Below, piece after piece: positions 27,120-39,181 of a stretch of 64,000 nucleotides of DNA. The notes below the pieces were generated by a model. The model made no database searches, was not told the origin of the DNA, and saw nothing but the letters and a program-made list of their open reading frames with translations. Within the stretch, counting starts at the first letter, position 1. Each line of letters starts with the position of its first letter. This stretch comes from Lunularia cruciata (Eukaryota > Streptophyta > Marchantiopsida > Lunulariales > Lunulariaceae): NCBI GenBank assembly GCA_948567375.1, contig OX419758.1, positions 16,001,001 through 16,065,000 on the forward strand, in the 5' to 3' direction. The translations under genes and the position numbers were made by a program.

Positions 27120-27440
27120 GTGTGAGAGCTTATCATGTTATGCGTCAAGGTTATCACTTTCATTCTCATACTTTGTAGCATATTTTAGACAGCGTGTGTT
27201 CATTGCTCTACAAAGTGTAATGGCTATTGCAATCCATAGGAGAGCAATCAAGTGATATTTTTTCGGATGTTCCAATTGTGTGTAGATTGTACGACTTGTA
27301 TAGCCCGGATATCTTAGGTCCGGTAGGGCAGATTTCTCATATAGACTCTATTGGGGCTTAGCCCCATGTTACCTTTTTTGTCTCTCCCTTGCACGGCTTG
27401 ATGTGGTCGTCCCATCCTTTGTTTTTCCTACGTGGTCGCC
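27120..27440 (+). repeat. R1 dispersed repeat with upstream arm
   Basis: The arm (27122-27340) shares GAGAGCTTATCAT, TATCACTTTCATTCTCATA and CGTGTGTTCATT with 13525-13600. The core (27350-27440) has TTGGGGCTTAGCCCCATG, TGTCTCTCCCTTGCACGGCT and CCTACGTGGTCGCC. This is the longest R1 copy in the window. Confidence 0.75.
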
Positions 27441-28767
27441 TTTCATTCCTATAAGTATCAATGATTGACAAGTTGAACTATTTGTACATCATAAATTGTT
27501 ATAAAATCTTAAAGTAAATGTCGTGGGAGAAAGATTAGTGGTAGTAGAGAGCACCTTGCAAAATTAGCAAGGGAGGTCGCACACAAAATAAAGAAGTAGA
27601 AAGCAAAGAAAACTAAAATAGGAAGTTTGAGAAAGAGCTCAATAGAAACCTTTGATACTCCATTATCTCTCATGGAAACAAGCTTTCTTTAACATTATAT
27701 GATTCAGAAGTATGAATACCTTCTTGATTATGCACCATAATATAATACCAAAGTCACAAAGGAAAACATAGAAAATTTTTGGTGTTTGATGTCATTATAA
27801 GGTTATCTTGTTTTGATCCTTCACCCAAGTGCAAGAGAAACAAGCTTACTTGCAAGAACACACACTCTTTCTTTATAAGGACTTTCTAAACAAGCACAAG
27901 ACAGCTCAACTGCAATAATTACAGTGAACAGTACTTATGGTAGTGAATATACTAAATGGATTACACATAAAATTGAATTGAACAACTTATCCAAAGAACA
28001 CACTAATTACTAATTGGAAGGAAGTGAGAGAAAAATATTTAAGGAGACAAAGGAGTTAAAACTATCATAAGAAAGAAGCATGAGAGATCTAAAGACAGGT
28101 GACAGACCTAAAGACAAAAGAACAAAGAACTAAAGATGAAAGGTGAGAAAGAAATGAACTAAATTTTTTTTTTCAGGATCTAAATGTATTTTTGGTTTCT
28201 AAAATAAAGGAATGGTTGATTTTAGACCTCAATTGAGAACTAAGGAAGGTAGGATACCCAACTTACCTACAAGTTGTCACAAGTGATTTTGCATACAAGG
28301 CATACAATCAAGTGTATATGGATATGGATAGCTCAAGTGTTTTATATCCGTTCATTTATCCAATACTTGAGGTATGGTTGCCTTTAAAAGAGATTAACTT
28401 AGAGATTTTTTTAAAGTATACATAAGAGAACTATAACAAAAAAATGAAAAAATATACAATTGAAATTTTAAGATATGAAGAAAACTTAGCTTGTGATGAA
28501 TCCTAGCTATTGTAACATATGGTTGAATACTGAATGCTTTTGTTGCTCTTGATTAAATGGTCTTGCAAGAAATTGAGTTCCGTACTTGAATATATTTAAG
28601 CAGCTAATATCTTAATTTCAAATTTTTACTGGATTAATTGAAAGGATAGAAATCTAATACCTTACCAAGTTGCTTTTAGTAAGCTATTATGTAAAAAAAG
28701 AGGAAGTCCAAACAGAGTTGATCTTTAATATATTATGACATAGTATGTTCACAATAATTCTTCTTGT

Positions 28768-28820
28768 GCATTTGGTTTCTATTTGAGATCAAGAAAACAT
28801 CTCAAATAGAAACCAAATGC
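28768..28820. repeat. perfect 22-bp inverted repeat, 9-nt loop
   Basis: Arms 28768-28789 and 28799-28820 are exact complements (GCATTTGGTTTCTATTTGAG plus AT). Weaker complementarity extends outward (TTCTTGTG near 28761 against CACAAGAA near 28829). It could be the centre of a foldback transposon or a small-RNA hairpin; sequence alone does not decide. Confidence 0.9.
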
Positions 28821-29054
28821 ATGAGAATCACAAGAAACATACTGAAAAAACTAAAATTTCTACTTATGACAAGAGAAAATATAAATATAAAAAGTTACTC
28901 AAGATAAGTTTTTGGGTCTTCTTCAATAGTCAAAGATGTTTTAAGTTGCTGATAGATAGCTTGCTAAGGAAAACTTCATCAATCATTCATTACAAGCTTT
29001 ATATCTACTACCTCTCTTCTCTTCATAGTTCTCATATTCAAGATTACTAGCTTA

Positions 29055-29243
29055 GTTTATTGTAACCTTTATTACAAATATTGAAGATAGTCCAAGTACA
29101 ATATTCATCTTTGAGTAAAATCAAGAAACTAAATTAGGTTTCAAGATTAAAAGATTATTTTATTGTAACCTTTATTACAAAGATTGAAGATAGTCCAAGT
29201 ATTATATTCATCATTGAGTAAAATCAAGAAACTAAATTAGGTG
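29055..29243. repeat. tandem duplication, unit about 105 bp
   Basis: Segments from about 29055 and 29160 share TTATTGTAACCTTTATTACA, GATTGAAGATAGTCCAAGTA and AGTAAAATCAAGAAACTAAA. Similarity is high, so the duplication is fairly recent. Confidence 0.85.
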
Positions 29244-31260
29244 AGTGTCTATTCAAGTTAACAGGAAGAGACTGTAAGAAAAGTATTATTGGAAGGCTTT
29301 ATGTAATAATGACCACTTATGTGAATTAATTTACTATGACTCAATAAAATTTTTTCCGAAGAATAAGTCCTTTATGAGAATGCTTGGAATTAGACAATCT
29401 CTCGGTTTGGAAGAACTCAACATGCATATGTAGAGCAATCCGAAACTTTGATTCTCCCAACAATGACTATTGCTGATTTGAAACTGACTGCTAATATTAA
29501 CTAGAAGAACGCATTTTGATGAAGAAGTATAAAATGTAGAAAGGTCTCTATTTAAATTTGATTTAAAATTTTTAAAATTATAATGAATAAATATACCCAT
29601 TCATTTTATGAAATAGAAAATATTCTATTTTTTGGTTTAATCATGAGGTTTGCTTTGTCCAACATGCGACTATCAATACAACAACAAGTATATCTATACA
29701 TGAGTTATTAACAAAAGAGATAAACATTCCAAGAGTAAGATTTTTATTTTATTGTACTGAATCCATTTGTCTTGATATTTTTTGAAATACTGATATATAC
29801 GCATCTTTTATATCATTTACATTCTCTGCGTTTGCCTAGCTAGTTTCACGAAGTTTTATCTATAATAGTAAGATATTTGCATGCGAAAACTGGGGTTGCA
29901 GTTCACGAATCAACTAAGGTGTCTCATCATGACTTTGTAACTCAGTTTTTTTTTTCCCTTTTTGCGGTTTAGAGTATATTTCGTTGCTCAAATGAGGTCG
30001 CTATCATGATGATCAACTATTCATAGTTACCACATCCTTTAGAAACTGATTTGGATCCAAAGGGAGTACTTCTAATTCTGAAAGCTAACTGCTATGCATA
30101 GAGTACACTTTTAGGTGAAGTGAGCTTAATTAATGAGCTTAATAGTTACTATAGCTTTAGTTTCAACACATACTCTTTTCACATTAACTTCAGAAAGTAA
30201 TTGGGTTTTTACTCAAAAGTTGAGTCCTCTAATCTGGTAAAGTGATGTGGTATATAACTCAGTAACTCATGATCAGTATCAAAATGACTCTACTATAGCT
30301 AGTACCGCAGTATTGAGCATACCATGGTTAGTGAATCTTAAGTATAATTATATATTTTTTCTGTTGTTCATGAACAAAAGTAAATAGAAAATGCCGAATA
30401 ATGATTTGAATACATCTACCTCATTGCTGTGAAGCCAATCGCTTGATATACAATTTAACAATTTCTTACAGGAACTCCTGCTTTTAATGGAAGGCTGAAA
30501 ATCAAACCTGTATAGAAATATTATTCTTCCAACAAATCAACTTTACCATGATCATATGGTGTAGAGCTAACTCGTTAAATTTTGAAGTTTTGCAAGATTC
30601 TTTGTGATCACGTTCTTCCACCTAAGGTAAAGAGTGCCTCTACGTAAATCCATGATTCACATTATTAAATGATCATTTGGAATAAACGGTTTTGGTTTAT
30701 ATCCATGGGGAGATGCTTCTTTAAAAAGGAAATTTAGTAAATATGGGAAAGGTATGTTTAGTACCTTCATTTATTTATTTATTTTATTCTAAAAAATTAA
30801 AATTAGAGTTTAAAGAAAGAAACAGAAAATAAAACTTACTCTTCCAAAGGCACTCATGTTACATCACAAACCTAGGTGCCTTGAACACATTATATTTTTG
30901 CTTAGAAAAACAAAGTTAGTGTTAAGAGTTAACTCAGGTCTTGAGTAACTCGAGTTACTCTGAGTGTGGTCAGTTAGTCTAGGGCTGGATTACTATATAA
31001 GAGAGTTAGTAGAAGCTTTCCGTGATACATTAGTCTTATCATCAGTAAAGCTACTGGTGTGTTCTCATGGATGTAGCCTCAATGAGGTGAACGTCAAATT
31101 TTCTGATGTAGACCATGGTGCATGCATTTCCTTTGTATTTACTGAATTGGACCTTCAAATAGTATCAAGTGAATTGGTTGACAATGTGCAATGTTGTAGG
31201 ATTCCGCCCGCTGTTGAAATCAATACAAAAAAAATCCATTTTTGTTCAGAATATCTTTGC

Positions 31261-31408
31261 AATACTGGTTGTCACGGATGAAATTTGTGAGGTTGTAATA
31301 CTGGTTGTCAAAGATGAAATTTGTGAGGTTGTAATACTGGTTGTCAAAGATGAAAAATTTGTGAGGTTGTAATACTGGTTGTCAAAGACAAAATTTGAGA
31401 GGTCATTG
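31261..31408. repeat. 36-bp tandem repeat, four copies
   Basis: Units near 31261, 31297, 31333 and 31371 follow the pattern AATACTGGTTGTCAAAGATG, then AAATTTGTGAGGTTGT. Units 1 and 2 are 36 bp; the later ones have small indels. The first two to three units keep an open frame because 36 is divisible by three, but no protein family is suggested. Confidence 0.9.
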
Positions 31409-31587
31409 GCCAAGATGGTGTTGCTATTGAGAAAATTGGCATTGTTTGTTGGGCATTGATTTCTTGACTGATTAGCCATCAAAGGTGGCAAAGGCTACGG
31501 TCATTGAGGACCTAAAAGAGAGGAAGAGGAGATTCTATTATTCTCACCTAGGATGTTGAAAGTAGAGTGGGCATCAAAGATCTTGAT

Positions 31588-31630
31588 CTTAGGCAATCAA
31601 TGACACTAGGTTGGGAATTGATTGCCTAAG
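31588..31630. repeat. perfect 14-bp inverted repeat
   Basis: CTTAGGCAATCAAT (31588-31601) and ATTGATTGCCTAAG (31617-31630) are exact complements around a 15-nt loop. Confidence 0.85.
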
Positions 31631-33699
31631 CGGTTGAAGTAGAGAGCAATACAAAAGGTCAAGGAAGTGGAAGCGGAGTTTGCATGATTGAGATCCAAGA
31701 AGGAAGCTTGAAAGTTGTTGAGGAAGAAAGATTCAATAAGAACTTGGCTATTGGAATACATTTATTGTCATCCAATGCATCAAGAATTTCAACATCAAGG
31801 ACACCTTCCTTCAATGACGACTGCTCAAACTCATGAGTTGAATTTGATACCACTCTTTGTTGCAAGGTCATAGAGGCATTGATCAGGAATACTTGGTTTC
31901 TTAACAAGATCATGCTTTGTAGGAGCATTCGACTTGTTCATGATGTAGGAAAGGCAATACATGAAAGTTAGCACACTTGGACAGTTGGCAATAACTAGTT
32001 GAACCCCAAGTATGATGACTAGGCACAGTGCTGCAAAGTTGACACACATCATAGCCATACTCTATGCATGTGGACACAACTATTGATGTTCAACAAAAAG
32101 TTGAGAAGGTGCAAGTTTAGAGTTAGCTTCTGATGGACCTAAGATGTTTTTGGTTTAGCTTCTTTGTTATCATCGTCAAAATCCTCTTTGCCTTCATGAA
32201 TCCTCTTCTCAAACTCATCTCCATACTCTAATTCCTTGTACAACCGTAGATTGTCTTCACTAACATAACCTTCACCCACCTATATGAGTGAAAATTTGTG
32301 TAGGAGCTTACGAGTCATCATCAGCTTTTGGTTCTAGGTACATTGGCATAAATGTTGCATAATTCTTCTTATCAATAAATTTTTTCCACATAGCTAGGTA
32401 GGGCAAGCTTTCTTCCTTCTTCCTTCAAGATCCTCATGCAAAAGTCTTTGATAGGCACAACTCTAAACTAAATTCAATTAGGTGCATGTTATAGTACCTA
32501 AAGGTTTTGGTGCACATGTTTTTGCTTTGGTGTTGTGAATTTTGGAGTCAAAGAAGTTTTGGTTGGTGATGTAGAGCTGGATAAGGCTGAGACAATGTGC
32601 AATTTGGTTTGACAAGTAGATTTAGGAGCTCAAATAATTTAGATGTGCTTGATGTCTGTTCAGCAAGAAATGTAGTAATATGTAGACATGTAGGTGGGAG
32701 TTTTGTAAGAGCTTAATCTGTAACAATTATCACAGTTGGTAATTTTGTCCTCTACCTGGAGTAGAGTTTCTATATTTCCCATTGACCAATCTGCACTCTA
32801 TTTGCAAGCATCTTTGGGATGAATGTTTGTGTGCATCTCGAGATAGAGAAGAGAGATGGTGATGGATCTTTAACTTTTACCAAGTGGTAGCAACCATAAA
32901 CTATAACAAACCTCCTTGGGAGAGGTGAGGGTGCAAATCCACTGTTCCTCTGCCAAGCATGCTCTTGAGTTTGGACAGATTTGTTGATTCTGTTCATGTT
33001 ACATGTAGGTTTACTACATGTTTACATGTAACCAAATAGATTTCACAATGGTCAGTCTAGTAGGATTGGAAAGGATGTCATTTTCCCTAATCAGTAATAG
33101 AGTACCAAGGCTGAGCCACCGAGAGGCAAAACTCCATTATATAATGTACAAGAGCTGAGTTGGTTTGTCCTTAACCCAATAAAAGCAAGTTCCAAAGTTC
33201 CAAAAATAAAACTTGAAGCTATTGGTCTGAGGTCTTGAAATTAGTTTGAAATCAATTGGTTTAACATGACTCAAAATTGTAATTTAGTGCAAAATATCAC
33301 GGACCTCATTGCCAGCCAGTTGGAAAACTAGGATTAAAATGTCAAGCCATATTGGTTTTGTTGGTTTCAATTGAGCTTTGAAAGCATGCTAACTCCAAGA
33401 TAAGTTGAGCTTTACTTTCAAAAGCTACTTATAGAAGGGAGCCTCTTCTTGAGCAAGTCTCTTCATGACTACTTTCATGAATTTAGGAAAGACCTTGTAA
33501 GGTACTGAAGTGTAAGTCAGGTCAAAAGTGTGAACACAAAGTCCACCTTCAAAATATCCTAAATTGTTGAGGCAAGTGTTTATGCGTAGGATGTGACTGA
33601 AACTTCTTTGCAACATAGTTACTTGAGCTGCCCATTCCCATATAGATTGCATCATCTGTAAGGAAAATTTTGGAGGCCCAAGTTTGGAGGTGAGAGTTT

Positions 33700-34408
33700 G
33701 GAGATGGTGGTCATGAAGAGTGGAGTTGCCAAATTTGACATTTCCAAGTAAGATGGATGCTCTTATTATCTCCTATGGGAGTGTAAGGTGAAAGGCATGC
33801 TCAAGGCTAATGGTTTTGGGAAATTGTTGAGACCCAAGACCAATTTGATGTTAGAGGATGATTGGAATAACATGCAAGAGATAGTTGTACACACTATGTT
33901 TTACATCCACAACCATATATCATAAAGCAATTGGGTGAGTACAAGGACTACATTACTCTTTTTGATGAGCTACAACAAAAGTACCAACAAAAAGAGCTGT
34001 TAAATTGTCTCTACATATCCTTGAAGCTATGAGCTTCAAGATGAAGGAAAAAAGGACCAAGATACAAGATCATATTGACGCCTTCAATGATCTTGTTGTG
34101 GACTTGCAAACTCTTGGAGAGGACTTGAGTGATGAGAGAAAGACTCTCCACCTATTGAGTTATCTTTCTATGTCATACCAGTCCTTGTCATGAGTGTTAC
34201 TACATTGTGATTGGAAGACCATCATCTATAATGAGACGGTGAGTGCTCTATTAAGAGATGATCTTCAACAAAAGATGATGTTACCTTCTCAACCCTTGAC
34301 TCCTTTAGGAACAATGTTGAACGTGAATTATGGAAGGAATCAAAGCTGATAGATGGTGAGGAGCAGAGATCAAAGACTAGATCTTGGTCTAGGGAGAGAT
34401 CCAAGACC
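33700..34408 (+). pseudogene. copia Gag, N-terminal part
   Basis: Words such as AKFDISK, WECKVKGMLKANGFGKLLRP and, in the clean frame 34005-34193, KEKRTKIQDHIDAFNDLVVD and LGEDLSDERKTLHLLSYLS are typical of the UBN2-type Gag of copia elements (helical capsid domain). Several stops precede 34005. The frame runs up to 34408, where a solo LTR interrupts it just before the zinc knuckle. Confidence 0.75.
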
Positions 34409-34940
34409 ATAAGTCATGTAACACATATCTATGTATGTATGTGTCATTATGATATTTGGTTTGGTATTATAAGTACTTGAGATATATTATTTATATAGAG
34501 ATAAAGGATGGTTCCACATAAGTTATGATCACCTAAAGTTATCCATAGCTAAGATAGAGGGGACCTTACTTTAGAGGAAGTGGAAAAGATGAGCACCACT
34601 ATTTTTGATTCTAGTGTGTTGACTTGGTATTATTCCTAGGTGTTTGACTTTGAGGAAAGAGTTGAGAACTCTTGGACCCACAAGCCTTTTTGTTTTGGAT
34701 TCTTCTATAGTCCAAGGATATCATGTGTGAAGGAATCCTTGAGTTAGTGGTCGGGTCAAGATAAGACCACATGCTTAGGAGAATGTTCCCATGAGCATGA
34801 ATATTCCTTTAGCTTTTTAACTTTATTTGACTTTTTGCCTAGTAACTTGAGTTACTCTAGTAATTAGTAACTTTGGTGTGTAACTATTTCACAAGTATAT
34901 AAAATAGGGGTGAGGAGGTACTCATCATCCTTGCATTTGA

Positions 34941-35005
<65 letters not shown>

Positions 35006-35164
35006 TCTCACTCATTGAGTTCTCTAGTGAGCAATGGTTTGAGTCTTGGAGCATTAACCTTAGAGGAGTATGATAGACTTGGGATTATTTGCACTCTTAG
35101 TCCATGGTGCGCTACCATAATAGCCATCATAGGTTCATCATGAGTGAGAGATAGACTTGCTCAT
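34409..35164 (+). mobile_element. solo LTR of the G1 family in copia gag
   Basis: Flanked by identical AGACC (34404-34408 and 35165-35169). Removing the insertion plus one AGACC rejoins the copia Gag frame exactly into its zinc knuckle (CWKCGKAGHLKRHC). The sequence aligns along its length with the G1 LTRs at 35459-36153 and about 54928-55517 and with the solo LTR at 59763-60441. Recombination between two LTRs of a former full element is the usual origin. It includes an expanded TA microsatellite. Confidence 0.85.
34944..35000. repeat. (TA)n microsatellite in the solo LTR
   Basis: About 57 bp of pure TA, sitting where the related LTRs have only short ACTATATATC or nothing. The expansion is specific to this copy. 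Confidence 0.95.
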
Positions 35165-35458
35165 AGACCATGCTCTGTTGGAAGTGTGGCAAAGCTGGAC
35201 ACCTCAAGAGACATTGTCATGACAAAGCAATTGAGCCTTCTTCAACAAATGTGGCAAAAGACAACAAGGAAGAAGAAGAAGACCTACTTGATGACAACTA
35301 TGCTCTATGATGCCAATGGCATGCCCTTTGCACTTCATTTCAACAAAAGTGAGATGAATGGATTCTAGATTGTGCTTGTTCATACCACATGTGTTACAAA
35401 AGAGCGTTCTTTAGTTCTTACTTGATATCAAATGGTTCAATTTTGATAGGAAATGATC
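35165..35458 (+). pseudogene. copia zinc knuckle and protease start
   Basis: The CCHC knuckle CWKCGKAGHLKRHC is followed about 45 codons later by WILDCACSYHMC. That is the copia protease active-site region; the usual Asp-Ser/Thr-Gly appears here as DCA. The frame is cut at 35458 by insertion of G1; its continuation (HPFQIIGIGSIKIQMYDG) is at 55522. Confidence 0.8.
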
Positions 35459-36153
35459 TATAATAGTCATTTTTGCATATGTGTGGTATTGTGATATTTA
35501 GCTTGGTATTACAAATAATTGAGAGATATTATTTATATAGAGATAAAGGATGGTTCTACATTATTCATGATTAGCTAAATTTATATCATAGCTAAGATAG
35601 TGGAGAGGGGACCTTACTTTAGAGGAAGTGGAAAAGATAAGCACCACTATTTTGGATTCTAGTATGTTGACTTGGTATTATTCCTAGGTGTTTGGCATTG
35701 AGGAAAGTGTTGAGAACTCTTGGGCATGCAAACCTTTTTTATTTTGGATTCTTCTATAGTCCAAGGATAGCCCATATGAAGGAATCCTTGATTTAGTGGT
35801 TGGGTCAAGATAAGATCATATGCTTAGTGGAATATGCCCATGTAGATGGATATTCCTTTATACTTTTTGACTTTACTTGACTCTTAGCCTAGTAACTTGA
35901 GTTACTATGATAAATAGTAACTTTAGTATGTAACTATTTCACAAGTATAAACAATGGGTGAGGAGGTACTCATCATCCTTTCATTTGCATCTATCTTTCT
36001 CTCATTGAGTTCTCTAGTGAGCAATGTCTTGAGTCTTGGAGTGTTAGCCTTGGAGGAGTATGATGAAGTTGGAGTTCCTTGCCTTCTTAGTCCATGGTGC
36101 ACAACCATAATAGCCATCAGAGGTTCATTTTCAGTGAGAAATAGGCTGGTTCA
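35459..36153 (+). repeat. G1 5' LTR
   Basis: Aligns with the three other copies of the family. It includes a promoter-like stretch before the AATGGGTGAGGAGGTACTCATC segment; sister copies have TATATAAA there. It is followed by ATTTTTGGTTCCATTGTCGAG, the position of a primer-binding site. This could be a mutated form of the TTTGGCGCCGTTGCCGGG motif found after many plant gypsy LTRs (inference). Confidence 0.75.
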
Positions 36154-36899
36154 CATTTTTGGTTCCATTGTCGAGACCTCTCTTGAAGGTAAGATAATGC
36201 TCTGAGTATAATTTTATATTAGACAGAAGGAGGCTATGAGAGCTCACTTGGAGAGAACTTTAAGGGAGGAGAGTGCTGAACTTTTTTTAGAGAACTTGGA
36301 CCCATTTTTATACCTTGTAGCTCATTATGATGTCTTTGAGGTGATTTTGTACATCTTGTACACTTGAGAGGATTTGGAGAGATTTTGTGAGGTGGATTGC
36401 AAATTTTAGGATTAAGGCAATTTTGGGTAAAACCTCAAGTTTGAGATCTGGACTTGAAAATTTTACATATGATAGCTTGGGTTATTAGTTAGTACACTTG
36501 AAATTATTGTGAGAGCTACTATGCGCATTGGGCTAGAATTTTTTAAAGTTGATAGGGTAAACTGCTGCCGCAATTGCATGCTCTCTAGAAAATTGTATAG
36601 AGTCTGCCATTTATTCATTTTATAGTGGATTAATGTGAATTTTTTTAAGAAAATTTATTGCATTGTATCCTACTTGCTGACATAAAAATTAGAGAGAGAT
36701 CATTCTTGAACACATGTTCTAAGATTTTAAAGTGAAGGGGGTGGTTTTCATACCAAATCTGAAATATGTGTGTTGAATAGAAAGGTGCATAGGCCAAATG
36801 GCTCAATGAAAAGATCTGAAATTTTGCAGGGAGTGACACCCTAGAGTTGTGATTAAATGAAAAAAATTTCAAAGGATTGTGACATACCAGTTGAAAGAT

Positions 36900-37500
36900 T
36901 TGAGTGACATTGTGAGGAGGGGTCAATTTTGCAAAGTTGAGATCTCATGCATGAGGAGTGTGAGAGCAACAAAAAGCATGTTTGAGTGTTTAGACTCATC
37001 TAGGGAAGATAAAAGGTCACCAAGAGTGGAAATTGAGCTTATGCAAGGTTCCTTATGGGTTTGAGGTGATTGTATGGGTGGATTTGAGGAAAAGAGAGTT
37101 TAGAATAGAATTTGAAGAGAGTGTTGAGAGGATCCACTTGGAGGAAAGAGTGAGTCTAAGTGTTTTTTATGTGGAGAGAAGGGACATAAGGCAAGTTCAT
37201 GTCCATTGGCTTTTGAGAGCAAGAGATTGAGGGAAAGGAGAGGCTTACTTGTTTTGGGTTTGCATGTTGGATCTTCTTCACCAAGATTGCAAGGAAGAAG
37301 ATCTAAGACCAAGGAGTTGTGTGAGGTTTATGGAATGGAAGGACTTCCAGAAGGACATGAATGTAGTGGAGTAAAAGCAATTTTGGAGACTTTGGTGAAG
37401 GATCTTGGAGAGAGTCTTAGTATAATAAAAAAATACTACCACCTTCATCAGCTAGTTCTCAAGATTAGTGATGGAGATAATCTTTCAACTTATAGATAAA
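36900..37500 (+). pseudogene. zinc-knuckle (Gag/ORF1-like) fragment, class uncertain
   Basis: One frame gives FEVIVWVDLRKREFRIEFEE. After a frame change comes SKCFLCGEKGHKASSCPLAF, a CX2CX4HX4C zinc knuckle, and then a basic stretch. The layout resembles either a retroelement Gag or a non-LTR ORF1. G1 carries a second Gag at 53281-54890, so this may be a separate older fragment. Confidence 0.5.
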
Positions 37501-37704
37501 CTATCCATGAGAGTTTGATTAATATGCACTCTAGGATTTGATGTTCTATAATGTAATAATATGGAGTTTAGCGATGAAGTTAGTCGGGCTCACGAAGTAG
37601 CACATAAGACAAATTAGCCTAGAATATTCCAGAAGTATCTAGAAAGCTTCTTGGGAAGCTTCTCGTTTAACTTAGCTTGCACCTTAAGTAAGTAGCTTCT
37701 AGAA

Positions 37705-37724
37705 GGAAGCTTCTAGAAGCTTCC
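37705..37724. promoter_or_regulatory. perfect four-unit heat-shock element in the G2 LTR
   Basis: GGAAGCTTCTAGAAGCTTCC contains GAA, TTC, GAA, TTC at exact 5-bp phasing (37706, 37711, 37716, 37721), the consensus bound by heat-shock factor trimers. Further TTCnnGAA and GAAnnTTC pairs follow at 37757-37773 and 37825-37832. The TATAAATA box is about 140 bp downstream. The 3' LTR keeps the same 20 bp at 52846-52865, and the related LTR has it at 61056-61075. Confidence 0.65.
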
Positions 37725-37865
37725 AACTAGCTTAGCTTGCACGCTAAGTAGGCGGCTTCTAGAAGGAAGCTTCTTGAGAAGCTTCCTAGTTAACTTGGCT
37801 TGCACTCTAAGAAAGCGGCTTGAGGAAGCTTCTTGAGAAGCTTCTCAAGGATCTTGTATGCTACC

Positions 37866-37873
37866 TATAAATA
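37866..37873 (+). promoter_or_regulatory. TATA box of the G2 LTR
   Basis: TATAAATA, retained in the 3' LTR and in the G2b 5' LTR. Transcription would start about 30 bp downstream, leaving a short R-U5. Confidence 0.6.
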
Positions 37874-37978
37874 CCAAAGCCAAAGCTCATGCTAGGCATT
37901 CGGAGTTTTCCCTCATTCAAGTGTTCCAATGTGAGTTTCCATTCTCCTATTTCTCTCCTTGGATTCGGTCTTTTATAT

Positions 37979-37990
37979 TGGTATCAGAGC
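37979..37990 (+). other. primer-binding site of G2
   Basis: TGGTATCAGAGC directly follows the 5' LTR (one spacer base). It is the standard plant retrotransposon sequence complementary to the 3' end of initiator methionine tRNA. Confidence 0.92.
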
Positions 37991-38231
37991 AGGAATGGGA
38001 TGGATGGAATTTATGGACCACCAAATCTACTTCCACCAAACCATTGGGATTTTTGCATCCAAATACTACCCAAGCATCGTTTCACACAGTTTATCACCTC
38101 GCACTTTGGACAAGATTTTCTGCATATGATCACCATATCTGAGGAACCCTTGGTGCTTCCGGTTGTAACTTATGGAGAATGGTGGACGTGCTATTTCTAT
38201 GTGTCAATAAATTAGATAGATTGGGAGTGGT

Positions 38232-39150
38232 GTGATAGAGGAGCAACCATGGCGGCAATACTTGATGTTATCCTTGCTATGCAACAACAAATTGAGCACC
38301 TTACTGAATTGTTGGATGAACAAGATCTTTGACGACAAGAGCAGGTGGAGAGAGTACCAATTCAAGAAGGAGAAGATTGGATCAGATTCCCTAAACCCAA
38401 GGTATTTGAAGGCAAGAATCTCCCAAGTGCAATGGAGAATTTTGTGTTTGATTGTGAATGTTACTTTGAAGCTACTAATCTACAAGATGAGCAAAAACAA
38501 ATTCTCTTGGCTTCTAGCCAATTGGATGGAGTAGCAAAGCTATGGTGGAGATTCCAAGTGGAGCGAGCCAAATGACAAATGGTTGCACCGATCTTGACAT
38601 GGGGCAAAATTCAAGAGCGCAATTATCAATTGGTTCCAAGCTATAAATGCCACACGAGCTGCACGGGATAAGTTGGCAGAGTTGAAACAAATTGGCTATG
38701 TAAGAAGTTACATCACGTAGTTCCAAAACACCATCATGCAAATTCCAGATATTTTGGAAGGTGAAGCTCTAGATCGATTTGTGAGGGGCTTGAAGGCAAG
38801 AACCAAATTAGAGGTAACCATGCAAGAGCCACAACACTTGGAGGAAGCCATGCGGTTGGCCGAATGTTTTGATTCCTTGGTGGCAACAACTTGGTCTCGA
38901 CCTTGACCCCCACAAAGCCTACCAATACACTACACACAAGTGGAGGAGCCAGCACCAATGGAGATTAATGCAATTCAACAAAGACCATTGAGCATGGCAG
39001 ACAGGGAGAAATTGTGACAAAATGGTGGTTGTTTTTATTGTCGCTAGTTGGGGCATCGCATTGCTGAATGTCCACTCAAGAATGGACGACCTCAACAAGT
39101 TGCCCAAGTGGAGGTTTTGGAGCGGAAGGATCAGGGAAATGAGGAATCCC
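38232..39150 (+). pseudogene. G2 Gag with zinc knuckle
   Basis: The frame 38345-38575 has FPKPKVFEGKNLP, CECYFEA, LDGVAKLWWRF, typical of plant gypsy capsid. It then runs into stops and frame changes. A zinc knuckle near 39029-39080 reads CFYCR-stop-LGHRIAEC; the TAG interrupts an otherwise normal CX2CX4HX4C and could derive from CAG. The product would package element RNA. Confidence 0.8.
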
Positions 39151-39181
39151 AGTAGGAGATTTTGAGCCGCCTATTGGGAGC

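Larger units (their letters stand above)
24415..33690. other. intergenic region without recognisable genes
   Basis: The beginning holds the TPLATE 3' UTR. Beyond it I find only short frames without family motifs, for example 25363-25680 (hydrophobic, low complexity) and small minus-strand frames at 31659-32058. A reverse-strand frame near 32155-32270 encodes an acidic segment (EDNLRLYKELEYGDEFEKRI) that I cannot place. R1 copies, hairpins and tandem repeats are listed separately. The copia element begins around 33690. Confidence 0.5.
37552..37977 (+). repeat. G2 5' LTR
   Basis: Starts TGTAATAATATGGAG and ends next to the primer-binding site at 37979. It contains several AAGCTTC/GAAGCTT palindromes, a TATAAATA box (37866-37873) and an AGCTTGCAC-CTAAGTA motif repeated about three times. 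Confidence 0.93.
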
